44,283 nucleotides of DNA from Anaerolineales bacterium HSG24 (GTDB taxonomy: Bacteria; Chloroflexota; Anaerolineae; 4572-78; J111). The notes beneath the pieces were generated by a model. The model worked only from the letters and a program-made list of their open reading frames with translations, ran no database searches and was not told the DNA's origin. The position numbers and the translations under genes were made by a program. The stretch lies in the NCBI GenBank assembly GCA_030377895.1, contig JAUCGB010000025.1, positions 1-44,283 of the forward strand, in the 5' to 3' direction. Within the stretch, counting starts at the first letter, position 1, and every line of letters begins with the position of its first letter. Shown piece by piece: positions 17,176-26,190 of the stretch.

Positions 17176-18492
17176 ATGATAGAAGATAAGAAGTATTACC
17201 GTATAGAAGGTGGACACCCTTTAGATGGCACAGTGAGTGTCAGCGGTGCTAAAAATGCTGTCACCAAACAGTTAGTTGCTTCATTGTTAACTGATGAACC
17301 GTGCCACATTGGTAATATACCAAAAATCAAAGAAATTGAGAAAGTTTTAGAGATGTTAAGCGAAGTTGGAACTCAGTATGAGAAAATAGACAACGATACG
17401 CTAAGGGTACATACCCCCACAATTAAGAATACAGTAATTAGCCAAAAACATTCTGGATCTAATCGTATTCCTATCTTAATGCTTGCTCCTATTTTTCATC
17501 GAGTTGGCGAAGTAACAGTACCTATGCTTGGAGGTTGTAAAATTGGGGCACGTCCGGTCAATTTCCATACCAATGGATTGGAACAAATGGGAGCAGAAGT
17601 GAAGGTTACTAATAATCAATTTATGATAACTGGTACGAAACTTCATGGAAATCACATTAAACTACCCTTTCCTAGTGTCGGTGCAACTGAAAATTTAATT
17701 ATGGCCGCAACCTTAGCTAAAGGTAGAACAGTCATCCACAATGCCGCAGTAGAACCCGAAATTATCGACATCATTTTGTTTTTGCAAAAAATGGGGGCGT
17801 TAATCAAGGTCGATGTTGACCGACGCATTATCATTGAGGGTGTTGATAAACTTAATGGTGCTAGGCATTGGGCTATTCCAGATCGAATTGAGGTAGCCTC
17901 ATTTGCGGCCGCAGCAGTGGCCACCAATGGACGTATTACGGTAAAAAATGCCCAACAGGAACATATAATCTCATTCTTGAATGCTTTAAGGAAAGTTGGT
18001 GGTGATTTTGAGGTTACAGATGGAGGAATTGCGTTCTTCCGCAAAGATAATGATTTATATCCTACTAATTTGGAAACTGATGTGCATCCCGGCTTTATGA
18101 CGGATTGGCAACAATCTTTTGCGGTAATACTTACCCAAGCACATGGAGCTTCTGTAATACACGAGACGGTTATGTCGAAACGTTTCGGTTACACCGAGGC
18201 TTTAAGTAAAATGGGCGCTCAGATTAAACTTCACATAGATTGTTTGGGGAGTAGGTCATGCCGCTATCGTGATCAAAATCATTTACACAGTTGTATCATC
18301 ACAGGCCCTACTCCATTACAAGGGCAGAAAATAACTATTCCTGATCTTCGAGCAGGGTTTGCTTATATTATTGCCGCATTAGTCGCAGAAGGAGTGAGTG
18401 AAATTCGTGGTATTCATAACGTGGAACGGGGTTATGCCAGAATACCAGCAAGACTCCGAAATATAGGCGCATTTATTGAGGTTATATTATAA
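17176..18492 (+). CDS. MurA-like UDP-N-acetylglucosamine 1-carboxyvinyltransferase paralogue
   Basis: 438 residues, EPSP-synthase fold in two inside-out alpha/beta lobes. Active-site residues of MurA are kept: Lys26-Asn27 in SGAKNAVTK, the catalytic Cys121 in PMLGGCKIGARPVNFH, the Asp of TDWQQS, and the Arg of DLRAGFA. It should add enolpyruvate from PEP to a UDP-amino sugar; the Cys form would be fosfomycin-sensitive. Sequence around the substrate loop differs from housekeeping MurA (a CLGSRSCRYRDQNH insertion near 245-258 from nt 18241). Placed with a divergent MraY-like gene and an APH-fold gene, it may serve a dedicated glycan or lipid-linked sugar route rather than the main peptidoglycan route; that is inference. 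AGAGG before ATG 17176 supports the start. Confidence 0.85.
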   Translation: MIEDKKYYRIEGGHPLDGTVSVSGAKNAVTKQLVASLLTDEPCHIGNIPKIKEIEKVLEMLSEVGTQYEKIDNDTLRVHTPTIKNTVISQKHSGSNRIPILMLAPIFHRVGEVTVPMLGGCKIGARPVNFHTNGLEQMGAEVKVTNNQFMITGTKLHGNHIKLPFPSVGATENLIMAATLAKGRTVIHNAAVEPEIIDIILFLQKMGALIKVDVDRRIIIEGVDKLNGARHWAIPDRIEVASFAAAAVATNGRITVKNAQQEHIISFLNALRKVGGDFEVTDGGIAFFRKDNDLYPTNLETDVHPGFMTDWQQSFAVILTQAHGASVIHETVMSKRFGYTEALSKMGAQIKLHIDCLGSRSCRYRDQNHLHSCIITGPTPLQGQKITIPDLRAGFAYIIAALVAEGVSEIRGIHNVERGYARIPARLRNIGAFIEVIL

Positions 18493-18494
18493 TA

Positions 18495-18729
18495 TAGGAA
18501 TGGGTATTAATTAACTTACGCGTTTGGCAATCGTAGGGGCTAGGCAAGGCGGTGTAGCATTGGCTTGAAATCAGAACTCCAATCCGCCTTGCCTCGCCCT
18601 GAATCTACGGAATGACGGGCGAGGCAGGGGGCGGAGAGAACATGGATGTACGTTCCAAAATCAGACCGCCCTGCCTAGCCCCTACCATAATCTCCGACGT
18701 ACACGCAAGTTATTAAAATCCCGTTCCTA
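18495..18729. mobile_element. Family C inverted-repeat element
   Basis: The ends TAGGAATGGGTATTAATTAA and (read inward) TAGGAACGGGATTTTAATAA bound 235 bp. The inside is a long palindrome, AGGGGCTAGGCAAGGCGG-type on the left with a diverged complement on the right. An inverted-orientation relative is at 41821-42060. The remaining 220 bp up to the next gene hold nothing recognisable. Confidence 0.75.
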
Positions 18730-18949
18730 ACTGTTAGAGTGTTAATTACGTTATGATAGGAATAAATGGGGACAAATAGTCAGGATGGGTAATAAATTTC
18801 TGTACCGGAGAGATGTGACCGCCAATCAAAAAGCTCGCGAATTATCACTTGTAGGACGAATTTTGAGACAAAAAGAGGTCTGTTGTCGGAGGCGACTCAT
18901 TCGCGTCAACTGGATTAGCGGTCATATTCTGCGCCTCTGCCGAGCTGTA

Positions 18950-21139
18950 CTACTCTTCCAAACGGAGCGTAACCTCTTCTAGAATTTTCTGCGCGGCGAC
19001 GGGAATCACTGTGCCGGGGCCGAAGATGGCAGCCGCGCCATGCTCGTACAGATACTCGTAATCCTGGGCCGGAATCACCCCGCCGATGACGACTACAATA
19101 TCCTCTCGCCCGAACCTACCAAGTTCCTCAATCAGTTGCGGCAGGAGCGTTTTATGCCCAGCGGTCAGCGAACTCATGCCGACCACATGCACATCATTTT
19201 CCACCGCTTGGCGGGCGGTCTCCTCTGGTGTTTGGAACAGCGGCCCGATGTCCACATCAAAGCCCAAATCGGCAAAGGCAGTGGCAATCACTTTCGCTCC
19301 ACGATCATGCCCATCTTGGCCCATCTTGGCAATCATAATTCGAGGGCGACGACCCTCATGCAGTTCAAACTCATCGGCCATTTGACGAGTTTTCGCCACA
19401 GCTTTATCTTTATTTTTACCATATTCGCCACTATACACGCCCGAAATCGAGCGGATGACCGCTTTATGACGACCAAACACTTTCTCCATCGCATCCGAAA
19501 TCTCACCCAACGAAGCACGAGCGCGAGCAGCGTCCACAGCTAAAGCCAGCAAATTCCCCGCGCCAGATTCAGTGGCTTGGGTGATGGCGTTCAGGGTCGC
19601 TTGAACTTTGGCCTCATCCCGATTGGCCCGTAACTGCTCCAGACGATTCAACTGCGCCTCTCGCACAGTAGTATTATCAACCTCTAAAATTTCGATAGGT
19701 GCTTCTTGCTCTAGTCGATAGCGGTTGACCCCGACAATCATCTCCTGTGCCGAATCGATATGAGCTTGGCGGCGAGCCGAAGCCTCTTCGATACGGAGTT
19801 TTGGCACACCAGCCGCAATCGCTTTAGTCATGCCACCCAACGACTCAATCTCTTGTATGTGCGCCCAAGCCCGTTCCATCAGCGCATCGGTCAACGCTTC
19901 AACATAGTACGAGCCACCCCACGGATCGACCACATTACATAGGCCGATCTCCTCTTGCAGATAAAGTTGGGTGTTCCGTGCAATCCGAGCCGAGAAATCT
20001 GTCGGCAGGGCAATCGCCTCATCAAGGGCGTTAGTGTGGAGCGATTGAGTATGACCCAACACGGCGGCCATAGCCTCAACACAGGTACGCACAACGTTAT
20101 TAAATGGGTCTTGTTCGGTTAAACTCCAACCAGATGTCTGACTATGCGTCCGCAGAGCCATTGACTTAGGATTTTGAGGGTTGAACTGTTTAATTAGCTT
20201 GGCCCACAAGATTCGTCCGGCCCGCATCTTGGCAATCTCCATGAAATAGTTCATGCCAATCGCCCAAAAGAATGACAGCCGGGGAGCAAAAGTGTCAATG
20301 CTCATGCCCGCTTTGAGACCAGTTCGCACATACTCCAGCCCATCAGCGAGGGTGTAAGCCAACTCCAAATCAGCCGTTGCGCCCGCTTCTTGCATGTGGT
20401 AGCCGGAGATACTAATGCTGTTAAATCGAGGCATATTTTGCGAGACAAAAGAGAAAATATCAGCAATGATGCGGATTGACGGTTCAGGTGGATAGATGTA
20501 GGTGTTCCGTACCATGTACTCTTTCAAAATGTCGTTTTGAATTGTACCGGCTAACTGCTCCGGTTTGACCCCTTGCTCCTCGGCGGTGACGATGTAGAAG
20601 GCCATAATCGGCAGAACCGCGCCATTCATGGTCATCGAAACCGACATCTTATCGAGCGGAATCTGGTCAAACAGGATTTTCATATCGAGAATGGAATCAA
20701 TTGCCACCCCAGCCTTACCGACATCGCCGACAACGCGGGGATGATTAGAATCGTAGCCTCGATGCGTGGCTAAATCGAAGGCCACCGACAGCCCCTTTTG
20801 TCCGGCGGCGAGGTTGCGACGATAGAAGGCGTTGCTCTCCTCTGCCGTCGAAAATCCAGCATATTGCCGCACTGTCCACGGGCGAGTGACATACATGGTC
20901 GCATAGGGGCCTCGCAGATAGGGCGGAATCCCGGCGGTGTAGCCTAGATGTTTCAGATTAGCTGTGTCAGCCTCGGTGTACAATGGTTTAACATCCAACT
21001 GCTCCATCGTTTTCCAGACCAATTCGTTGACCGATTGGCCTGTCTCTTGCTCAACCTTTTGTCGCCAAGTCTCATAATTAACCGGCGGGAAAGTTATATC
21101 GTCATAATTTATAGCGGTAAAATCTGGTTGATTACGCAC
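18950..21139 (-). CDS. scpA: Methylmalonyl-CoA mutase, large subunit with B12 domain
   Basis: 729 residues. The N-terminal TIM barrel (about 40-560) contains the substrate region [20 protein letters not shown] and the segment [16 protein letters not shown] [14 protein letters not shown]. The C-terminal cobalamin domain has the D-x-H-x-x-G ligand in [11 protein letters not shown] and the base-off helix with [11 protein letters not shown] and [11 protein letters not shown]. The enzyme interconverts succinyl-CoA and (R)-methylmalonyl-CoA with adenosylcobalamin. Length and domains match the catalytic subunit; no small subunit, epimerase or MeaB-type GTPase is next to it, so a homodimeric form or distant partners are likely. 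The start is GTG at 21139 (MRNQPDF) without a strong ribosome site. The gene ends in TAG. Confidence 0.97.
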   Translation of the reverse strand: MRNQPDFTAINYDDITFPPVNYETWRQKVEQETGQSVNELVWKTMEQLDVKPLYTEADTANLKHLGYTAGIPPYLRGPYATMYVTRPWTVRQYAGFSTAEESNAFYRRNLAAGQKGLSVAFDLATHRGYDSNHPRVVGDVGKAGVAIDSILDMKILFDQIPLDKMSVSMTMNGAVLPIMAFYIVTAEEQGVKPEQLAGTIQNDILKEYMVRNTYIYPPEPSIRIIADIFSFVSQNMPRFNSISISGYHMQEAGATADLELAYTLADGLEYVRTGLKAGMSIDTFAPRLSFFWAIGMNYFMEIAKMRAGRILWAKLIKQFNPQNPKSMALRTHSQTSGWSLTEQDPFNNVVRTCVEAMAAVLGHTQSLHTNALDEAIALPTDFSARIARNTQLYLQEEIGLCNVVDPWGGSYYVEALTDALMERAWAHIQEIESLGGMTKAIAAGVPKLRIEEASARRQAHIDSAQEMIVGVNRYRLEQEAPIEILEVDNTTVREAQLNRLEQLRANRDEAKVQATLNAITQATESGAGNLLALAVDAARARASLGEISDAMEKVFGRHKAVIRSISGVYSGEYGKNKDKAVAKTRQMADEFELHEGRRPRIMIAKMGQDGHDRGAKVIATAFADLGFDVDIGPLFQTPEETARQAVENDVHVVGMSSLTAGHKTLLPQLIEELGRFGREDIVVVIGGVIPAQDYEYLYEHGAAAIFGPGTVIPVAAQKILEEVTLRLEE

Positions 21140-21224
21140 AGTTGTTTATGTCCAATTTAGCTTGAGTATTTTGGGTTCTATGGGCTTCCGCCTGCCGCAT
21201 ATACTCAGGAATGTATATTAATAG

Positions 21225-21302
21225 GGTAGTCTTGTATAGGTAGTGGTCAGCTACCCGCAAGTTTAGAACTTGCGGGTAGCTAACGGATCCTTATCACTAC
21301 TT
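21225..21302. repeat. Family A element overlapping the ThiO stop codon
   Basis: GGTAGTCTTGTATAGGTAGT, the core GCTACCCGCAAGTT and its complement, then GGATCCTTATCACTACTT. The right outer arm ends inside the minus-strand gene, whose TAG stop (21297-21299) lies in the arm. Confidence 0.75.
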
Positions 21303-22397
21303 TTCCTTAATAGCAAACGGGCTGATAATCGGCGGGGGCGTTCCAGTCATAACCAATTCGGTCATGGCTTCGGCTACAATTGGACTGAGTAAGACACCAT
21401 GAGAGTGTCCACCTGAGGCAAAAAATAGCCCATCAACATCAGTTTTGCCCATAACAGGTAGTCGATTAGGCCCAGTTGGACGCAGTCCGACACGTATTTC
21501 CAAAATCGGCAGGTCGATGATAGAGGGTAGAATCAATTGAGCTTTCCGCAAAATATGGTACATTCCGCCAGCCGTCGGTTGAATATTAAAACCAGCCTCC
21601 TCAATCGTTGTGCCGACAATCAATCGACCATTATGGCGTGGTACTAGATAAATTGGGCCTATCATTTGCCGCTTAATGAGCGGCTCTGTCTCGGACATTT
21701 GCAGGGTTAGAATTTGCCCTTTTATGGGTTGGATGATGTTGTGCAACATAGATGGCACACCAGCTAGTTGATCGAGCCAAACGCCGGTGGTTAAAATGAC
21801 CGTTTTTGTGGGAACTGTTTCTCCCTCCAGACGAACTCCCTGTACCTGATTACCATTTGTGAGTAGTTCTAGGACTGATGTTTCTTCTCGCAGAATTCCG
21901 CCTGCACCCAAAAATGCTTGACGTAAAGCCTCTATGAGTCCCTGATTATCGACTTGACAACTGAGCGGGCTGAAAACAGCCGCTTGTATCTCTGGGCTAG
22001 CATGTGGCTCGCGTTCTCGAAGTTCGTCACCAGACAGCCAATCTAAGGAAAAGCCGATTTGACGATGGAACTCGTACTGTTTACCAACTCGTTTGAGTGC
22101 CTTTTTATCGAGCATGAGAAAATAACGCCCAATCGCACGAAATTCAAACGGTTTATCAGATTTTGCGTTCAGTTCCGCGGCAAAATCTGACCAACGATCA
22201 CAACTGGCTCGTTGTAACTCAAACAAGTCAGCGTTAAAAGAAGCTGAAATCTTCCAAGGCATTACCATCCCCGCCGAGGCCTGTGTTGTACCTTGCCCAA
22301 CTTTTCCTCGTTCTAATAACGTTACACTTCGACCAGCCCGAGCCAGATACCAGCCGATTGACAAACCGAATATACCACCACCAACTATTGTTATCAT
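21297..22397 (-). CDS. thiO: FAD-dependent amine oxidase, ThiO/glycine oxidase type
   Basis: 366 residues of the D-amino-acid oxidase fold: the dinucleotide motif VGGGIFGLSIGWYLARAG at the N-terminus, the E-x-G-Q-GTTQASAGM segment that covers FAD, a GQILTL strand, and the C-terminal IRVGLRPTGPNRLPVMG and ASGGHSHGVLLSP segments. Closest in pattern to glycine oxidase ThiO, which makes iminoglycine for thiazole (thiamine) synthesis; no other thiamine gene is nearby. The same fold forms the MnmC1 half of the tRNA-modifying enzyme MnmC, and the divergent neighbour is an MnmD/MnmC2 methyltransferase, so a role in tRNA wobble uridine modification should be kept open. Start ATG 22397, no clear ribosome site; the last Lys codon and TAG lie in a repeat arm. 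Confidence 0.8.
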   Translation of the reverse strand: MITIVGGGIFGLSIGWYLARAGRSVTLLERGKVGQGTTQASAGMVMPWKISASFNADLFELQRASCDRWSDFAAELNAKSDKPFEFRAIGRYFLMLDKKALKRVGKQYEFHRQIGFSLDWLSGDELREREPHASPEIQAAVFSPLSCQVDNQGLIEALRQAFLGAGGILREETSVLELLTNGNQVQGVRLEGETVPTKTVILTTGVWLDQLAGVPSMLHNIIQPIKGQILTLQMSETEPLIKRQMIGPIYLVPRHNGRLIVGTTIEEAGFNIQPTAGGMYHILRKAQLILPSIIDLPILEIRVGLRPTGPNRLPVMGKTDVDGLFFASGGHSHGVLLSPIVAEAMTELVMTGTPPPIISPFAIKEK

Positions 22398-22422
22398 TTT
22401 TTATTACTTTTTATTGACTGAC

Positions 22423-22643
22423 GACAGCCCCTAAAGGTTTCTAAAACTGGTGATGCGTAAGTGTCAACTTAACGTTTGTAGTAGACGATTCGGTAATCCT
22501 GCACAAGTAGTGATGGGGAGATCCGAAGTGCAAGGCTTGCCTTGCATGCAAAGCAAGCTTTGCACTCCTCTCACTAAAGTGCCTACTACAAACCCTTAAG
22601 TTGACGGTTAGGCCGTACTACCCTAAAACTTTTAGGGGCTGTC
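22423..22643. repeat. Three-level nested palindrome between thiO and mnmD
   Basis: The outer arms GACAGCCCCTAAAGGTTT (22423-22440) pair with 22625-22643. The middle family E arms GTCAACTTAACGTTTGTAGT (from 22463) pair with 22583-22605. Inside is a family A copy (22492-22576) whose own core palindrome GTGCAAGGCTTGCCTTGC sits at 22525-22568. The right outer arm of the family A copy is lost at the junction CTCACTA. This is the divergent upstream region of both neighbouring genes. Confidence 0.8.
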
Positions 22644-22662
22644 AGTCTATATCATATCATTT

Positions 22663-23388
22663 ATGAATTCACATCAAATTGAGTATACCCCTCAGCAGAC
22701 GGCTGATGGGGTCGATACGTTGTATAGCCCAATCTATAATCAAACTTACCACTCTAAACATGGCGCGCTCCGTGAGGCAGAGCATGTTTTTTTGGTCGGC
22801 ACAGGGGTCAAACAACGTTTGCTTGATCGTCAGCCTACCCGAATTTTGGAGGTTGGCTTTGGAACAGGCTTAAATTTCCTGCTAACTGCTTATTATAGTC
22901 AAACCCATCGCACGCCCTTCCATTATGTGGCTTTGGAGAATCTTATATTGCCCGACGAAATTCTAACTGCGCTCAACTATGGCGAACAGTTGCAGGCGGT
23001 TGAACCTATTCGGCAAAAATTTCTCTGGTGGCGACGTAACCTGCCCGTCGCCAATCCGGTTGGGGAGTTCCGGAGCGATGTCAGTCAGCATATTCGTTTG
23101 GTTATGAAACTTGGCGACGCAACCACCAGCGAAATCAGAAATGAGAGTTGCCATGCCATCTATCATGACCCGTTTAGCCCGACTGTCAATCCAGAACTGT
23201 GGACGGAGAGCTTTTTTAGCCAGTTATACGGAGCCTTAAAACCGGAGGGCAAGTTAGCTACCTACTCGGTCAAAGGAACCGTGCGCCGAGCCTTACAATC
23301 TGTTGGATTTGAGGTGCAGAAACGTCACGGGCCGCCCGGAAAACGAGAGGTATTGGTGGCGACCAAGCCAGTAAGAAATGAGCATTAA
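22663..23388 (+). CDS. mnmD: MnmD/MnmC2-type tRNA wobble-uridine methyltransferase
   Basis: 241 residues, class I SAM methyltransferase of the MnmC2/DUF752 family. SDTLYS-like VDTLYSPIYNQTYHSKHGA at the N-terminus is the family signature, motif I is LEVGFGTGLNFLL (about 68-80), and YHDPFSPTVNPELWTESFF is the catalytic DPFSPxxNPxLW segment. The family methylates 5-aminomethyl-2-thiouridine at tRNA position 34. Its oxidase partner MnmC1 is absent as a fused domain; the divergent DAO-fold oxidase may or may not replace it. Start ATG 22663 without ribosome site. The stop TAA overlaps the stop of the convergent MFS gene in an ATTAATTAAC repeat end. Confidence 0.9.
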   Translation: MNSHQIEYTPQQTADGVDTLYSPIYNQTYHSKHGALREAEHVFLVGTGVKQRLLDRQPTRILEVGFGTGLNFLLTAYYSQTHRTPFHYVALENLILPDEILTALNYGEQLQAVEPIRQKFLWWRRNLPVANPVGEFRSDVSQHIRLVMKLGDATTSEIRNESCHAIYHDPFSPTVNPELWTESFFSQLYGALKPEGKLATYSVKGTVRRALQSVGFEVQKRHGPPGKREVLVATKPVRNEH

Positions 23389-23396
23389 TTAACATG
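23378..23396. repeat. Solo family C end shared by two convergent stop codons
   Basis: AATGAGCATTAATTAACATG matches the inward end sequences of family C (ATTAATTAACATGTGC at 41833). The palindromic TTAATTAA gives TAA to the mnmD frame (23386-23388) and TAA to the opposite-strand MFS frame (23385-23387). Confidence 0.5.
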
Positions 23397-24605
23397 TGCC
23401 TGCTGATAGTTCTCCGTTTTTTGCCATAACATAATAGCCGGAAAGGTAATAAGAATACCTAGCCCGCCACCTACCCAAAAAGGTAGCGTTGGCCCAAAAG
23501 CGAATATCACGCCCCCTAACGATGTACCAAAGATAATTGCCAAACTCAGAGTCGACTGGTAAATACCAAGTACACCGCCTCGCAACTCATCCGCCACAGA
23601 ATGAGTAGCCAGTGATTGAAGGGGCGGCATCATCAGCCCTATGCCGATGGGGAACAGAATAGCGGCCAAGGTTCCTACCCAAATCATCGTCGCGATGGCA
23701 AAGATAAACAAGCCTACAGAACGAATTAATATCCCAATAATAACCAGTTTGGCCTCACCAAAACGGTCAAGCATTGGTTGTAATAGTAGCATCTGCACAA
23801 ATAGCTGACTTAAGCCAAGCACGGCCAGTAACAGTCCGACCCCCAAATTAACCATTTCGGGACTATATTCCACAAATAATACCGCCTCACCATACAGGGC
23901 AAAGGTAGACTGGATCATACCCATCAAAAGCTGTCCCGAAAAAGCAATCAACAGCACCAAGACCAACATAGAGTTCTTCATCACTTGACTTGGTGTCAAT
24001 CCGGCCTTTTTAAAGGTACGATTTATCTCCCTCTGTTCTGGAGAAAGAGTTTCGTCGAGGGTAAACCATGTCAAAAAAACGGTGGATAAGGCGACCAACG
24101 CAGCCAAAAAGAAGGGTATTTTAGGGCCAAACATTGCCGACAAAATACCTCCCATTGCTGGGCCGATAGAAAATCCAACCCCAAAAGCGGCAAAAATAAG
24201 CCCTAACGATTTCGCCCGTCGGTCAGAAGGAGTAATATCGGTGACGTAAGCCTGCGCCACAATAATGTTGCCCCCGGTGATGCCGTCAAAAATCCGGGCG
24301 ATAAAGAGCATGGTCACACTCTCGGCCAAGCCTAACATGGCGAAACTAATTGCAGTGCCGATTTGGCTGATGATGAGAATCGGCAACCGTCCATATTTAT
24401 CAGACAAGCGTCCCAAAAATGGCCCGGCGATAAATTGAGCAATAAAAAATGAGGCAATCAAAAGACTAATTGCCTCTGGAGACATATTAAATTGACGTTG
24501 GGTGTAGAGGGGCAAAATTGGTAAAATTAACCCCATACCGACAATCTGCACAAATACAATCAATAAAATCGTAATTAAACGACGATCTATGTTTTTAGAT
24601 GCCAA
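23385..24605 (-). CDS. MFS drug:H+ antiporter, TetA-like DHA1 family
   Basis: 406 residues with 12 predicted membrane helices. The MFS motif A is visible as GRLSDKYGRLPIL in the loop after helix 2, and the DHA1 motif C as GVGFSIGPAMGGIL in helix 5. This places it with tetracycline- and multidrug-type exporters; the substrate cannot be read. The start is TTG 24605, since no ATG lies before the first helix (MGLILP is already inside it) and a good promoter lies upstream. Helix 1 starts about residue 10. The last residues, AHVN, are encoded by a family C repeat end, so the C-terminus may have been remodelled by it. The gene is convergent with mnmD and overlaps it by 4 bp. Confidence 0.9.
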   Translation of the reverse strand: MASKNIDRRLITILLIVFVQIVGMGLILPILPLYTQRQFNMSPEAISLLIASFFIAQFIAGPFLGRLSDKYGRLPILIISQIGTAISFAMLGLAESVTMLFIARIFDGITGGNIIVAQAYVTDITPSDRRAKSLGLIFAAFGVGFSIGPAMGGILSAMFGPKIPFFLAALVALSTVFLTWFTLDETLSPEQREINRTFKKAGLTPSQVMKNSMLVLVLLIAFSGQLLMGMIQSTFALYGEAVLFVEYSPEMVNLGVGLLLAVLGLSQLFVQMLLLQPMLDRFGEAKLVIIGILIRSVGLFIFAIATMIWVGTLAAILFPIGIGLMMPPLQSLATHSVADELRGGVLGIYQSTLSLAIIFGTSLGGVIFAFGPTLPFWVGGGLGILITFPAIMLWQKTENYQQAHVN

Positions 24606-24640
24606 AGCCTAACCCTGAATGTAAATTTGTAAAGCTAGGT

Positions 24641-24669
24641 ATGATATACTGCTTAGAAAACGATGTCAA
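24641..24669 (-). promoter_or_regulatory. Promoter of the MFS gene
   Basis: On the minus strand a consensus TTGACA (-35, 24664-24669) is followed after 17 bp by TATCAT (-10, 24641-24646). Transcription should begin about 24634, giving a leader of about 29 nt to the TTG start. Confidence 0.7.
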
Positions 24670-24717
24670 ATCTTATCAAATTGATTTTCAAAAGGGTAAA
24701 TCAAGCTCGGTCTACCC

Positions 24718-24858
24718 AAAACCGCCCCGAAATGAATTTCAGGGCTACAAAACAGCGCCCGATAAATCCGGCTGGAATGGCGTATTAAGCCCCATTTATG
24801 GGGCGCTGTTCTGTAGCACGGGGATTTTACCCCCGTGTGAGGGCGGCTATTGAAGTTT
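24718..24858. repeat. Nested palindrome between divergent MFS and hydrolase genes
   Basis: The outer arms AAAACCGCCC (24718-24727) and GGGCGGCT (24841-24848) enclose GCTACAAAACAGCGCCC (24744-24760) pairing with 24800-24817 and a third hairpin CACGGGG...CCCCGTG (24817-24837). A short open frame across it is an artefact of the repeat. Confidence 0.65.
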
Positions 24859-24875
24859 TGTCCTGTACAGGTTTT

Positions 24876-24904
24876 TTGTTTACAAGCCCCCTCTCAGGTA
24901 TAAT
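24876..24904 (+). promoter_or_regulatory. Promoter of the metallo-hydrolase gene
   Basis: A consensus -10 TATAAT (24899-24904) with TTGTTT (24876-24881) 17 bp upstream. The start codon follows 37 nt later with an AGGAGA ribosome site. Confidence 0.6.
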
Positions 24905-24941
24905 CCCATAAAATCAGTGACCCATGTCCATAGGAGACACC

Positions 24942-25985
24942 ATGAAAATCACCACACTTGGCGTTAATGCCGCATTTTCCACAGGTAAATTTGAAGATGT
25001 TATAACCGTAGAACAAGCGACTGAGTTAGCCTTAAAAGTCGCTACCTCTCCCGAATTTAAGGATGCTTCCCCCGAAACGATAACGGCTGAAATCGAAAAA
25101 ATAAGCCGCAAGCTATATGACCCTAAATGGCAAGCGAACTTTGTCATCGAGTTTGATATGCCGAGCAAACGTGGCCCTAGCCCATATCGATTGTTGATTG
25201 ACTTGGGATGCGACGGTCGGCATGCTCTCAAGGGGTTGGGACTACGTTCAGCCGACATCGACGGAATCTATATCTCCCATCCCCATAGTGATCATATCGG
25301 CGGAGTGGAATATTTAGGGATTACCAGCCTTTTTAACCCTTTCTACACCCCGGCCAAACAGGAATGGCTTGGAAATGACCTGATTGCCGATAAACTGTTT
25401 TTGGAGCAAGAATGGTGGCCTAGTCCGCCCCCTCAGGCTAAACCTGACCTATTTATCCATCGCAAGGTACTAGAGCCGCTAAAACGGGCCGTCGGTCCCG
25501 GCTTAGACACCGTGCAAGGAGTACCGAACGTCAACCTAGATACCTATTTTGACATTCATTTGATAGGAAAACAGGAAGATGGTAGTACCAATACCCAGAT
25601 TTTTCAAGATGGCGACGGTCATTGGACGATGACACCAGTATTTGCCATGCATGTCATCTCTAGCTCAGAGGAGATGGCTAGTTACGGCATTAGCCTGCAA
25701 CACTCTAACGGCTACAATGTTCTCATGCCGACGGATACCCAACACATGATGCCCCCTCAGCTAGAATCCCATTATCGCCGAGCCAATCGCATTTACATGG
25801 ATTGTGAGACCTCCAAATACCCGTCTGGCATTCATCCTCATATTTCTTCGCTTATCAACAATCTAGCACCCAATATTCAGAAAAAATGCTTACTATATCA
25901 TTATGATGAGTATCCAGATACCCCAGAAAATATATTTTATGGTATTTTAAAAGCCGGTGACTTCCATATCTATCCTGAGTATTGA
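24942..25985 (+). CDS. Metallo-beta-lactamase-fold hydrolase
   Basis: 347 residues from ATG 24942, which has AGGAGA at 24932-24937; an in-frame ATG at 24924 lies before this site and is rejected. The zinc motif H-x-H-x-D-H is HPHSDH (113-118) followed by IGGVEYLG. Later candidate ligands are the His of FAMHVISS, the Asp of LMPTDTQ and the His of LLYHYDE. The layout (LLIDLGCD strand before the motif, long insertion with WWPSPPP between the motif and the next ligand) resembles RNase Z/phosphodiesterase-like members, not true beta-lactamases. The substrate is unknown. An N-terminal helical segment (about 18-60, EQATELALKVATS) is an addition to the usual fold. It has its own promoter and is followed by repeats, so it is a single-gene unit. 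Confidence 0.85.
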   Translation: MKITTLGVNAAFSTGKFEDVITVEQATELALKVATSPEFKDASPETITAEIEKISRKLYDPKWQANFVIEFDMPSKRGPSPYRLLIDLGCDGRHALKGLGLRSADIDGIYISHPHSDHIGGVEYLGITSLFNPFYTPAKQEWLGNDLIADKLFLEQEWWPSPPPQAKPDLFIHRKVLEPLKRAVGPGLDTVQGVPNVNLDTYFDIHLIGKQEDGSTNTQIFQDGDGHWTMTPVFAMHVISSSEEMASYGISLQHSNGYNVLMPTDTQHMMPPQLESHYRRANRIYMDCETSKYPSGIHPHISSLINNLAPNIQKKCLLYHYDEYPDTPENIFYGILKAGDFHIYPEY

Positions 25986-26009
25986 TAATTGGCATCACCA
26001 TTGGACATA

Positions 26010-26183
26010 CTTACTACCCGACAAAGTGGCTTAGGAAAGGCTAAAACAGGAACACAGAGTTTCACAGAGACGCACAGAGGGGCACAGAGGAAAAAATAAT
26101 TCGCTTTTCTCTGTGAAGCTCTGTGTTCCTCTGTGAAACTCTGTGCTAATTAGTTCAGGCTAACTTTTCTGTCGGGTATTGAG
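26010..26183. mobile_element. Family B miniature inverted-repeat element, second copy
   Basis: The ends CTTACTACCCGACA and (inward) CTCAATACCCGACA bound 174 bp of the same CACAGAGTTTC-type palindrome as 14045-14227. The flanks TTGGACATA (26001-26009) and TTGGATATA (26184-26192) form a 9-bp direct repeat with one mismatch. Confidence 0.8.
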
Positions 26184-26190
26184 TTGGATA

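Noticed and set aside
18785..18982. 65-codon open frame
   Set aside because: No ribosome site, no recognisable motif, and it runs into the opposite-strand mutase gene.
24599..24853. 84-codon open frame
   Set aside because: It covers the MFS promoter and a nested palindrome; the composition is that of repeat DNA.
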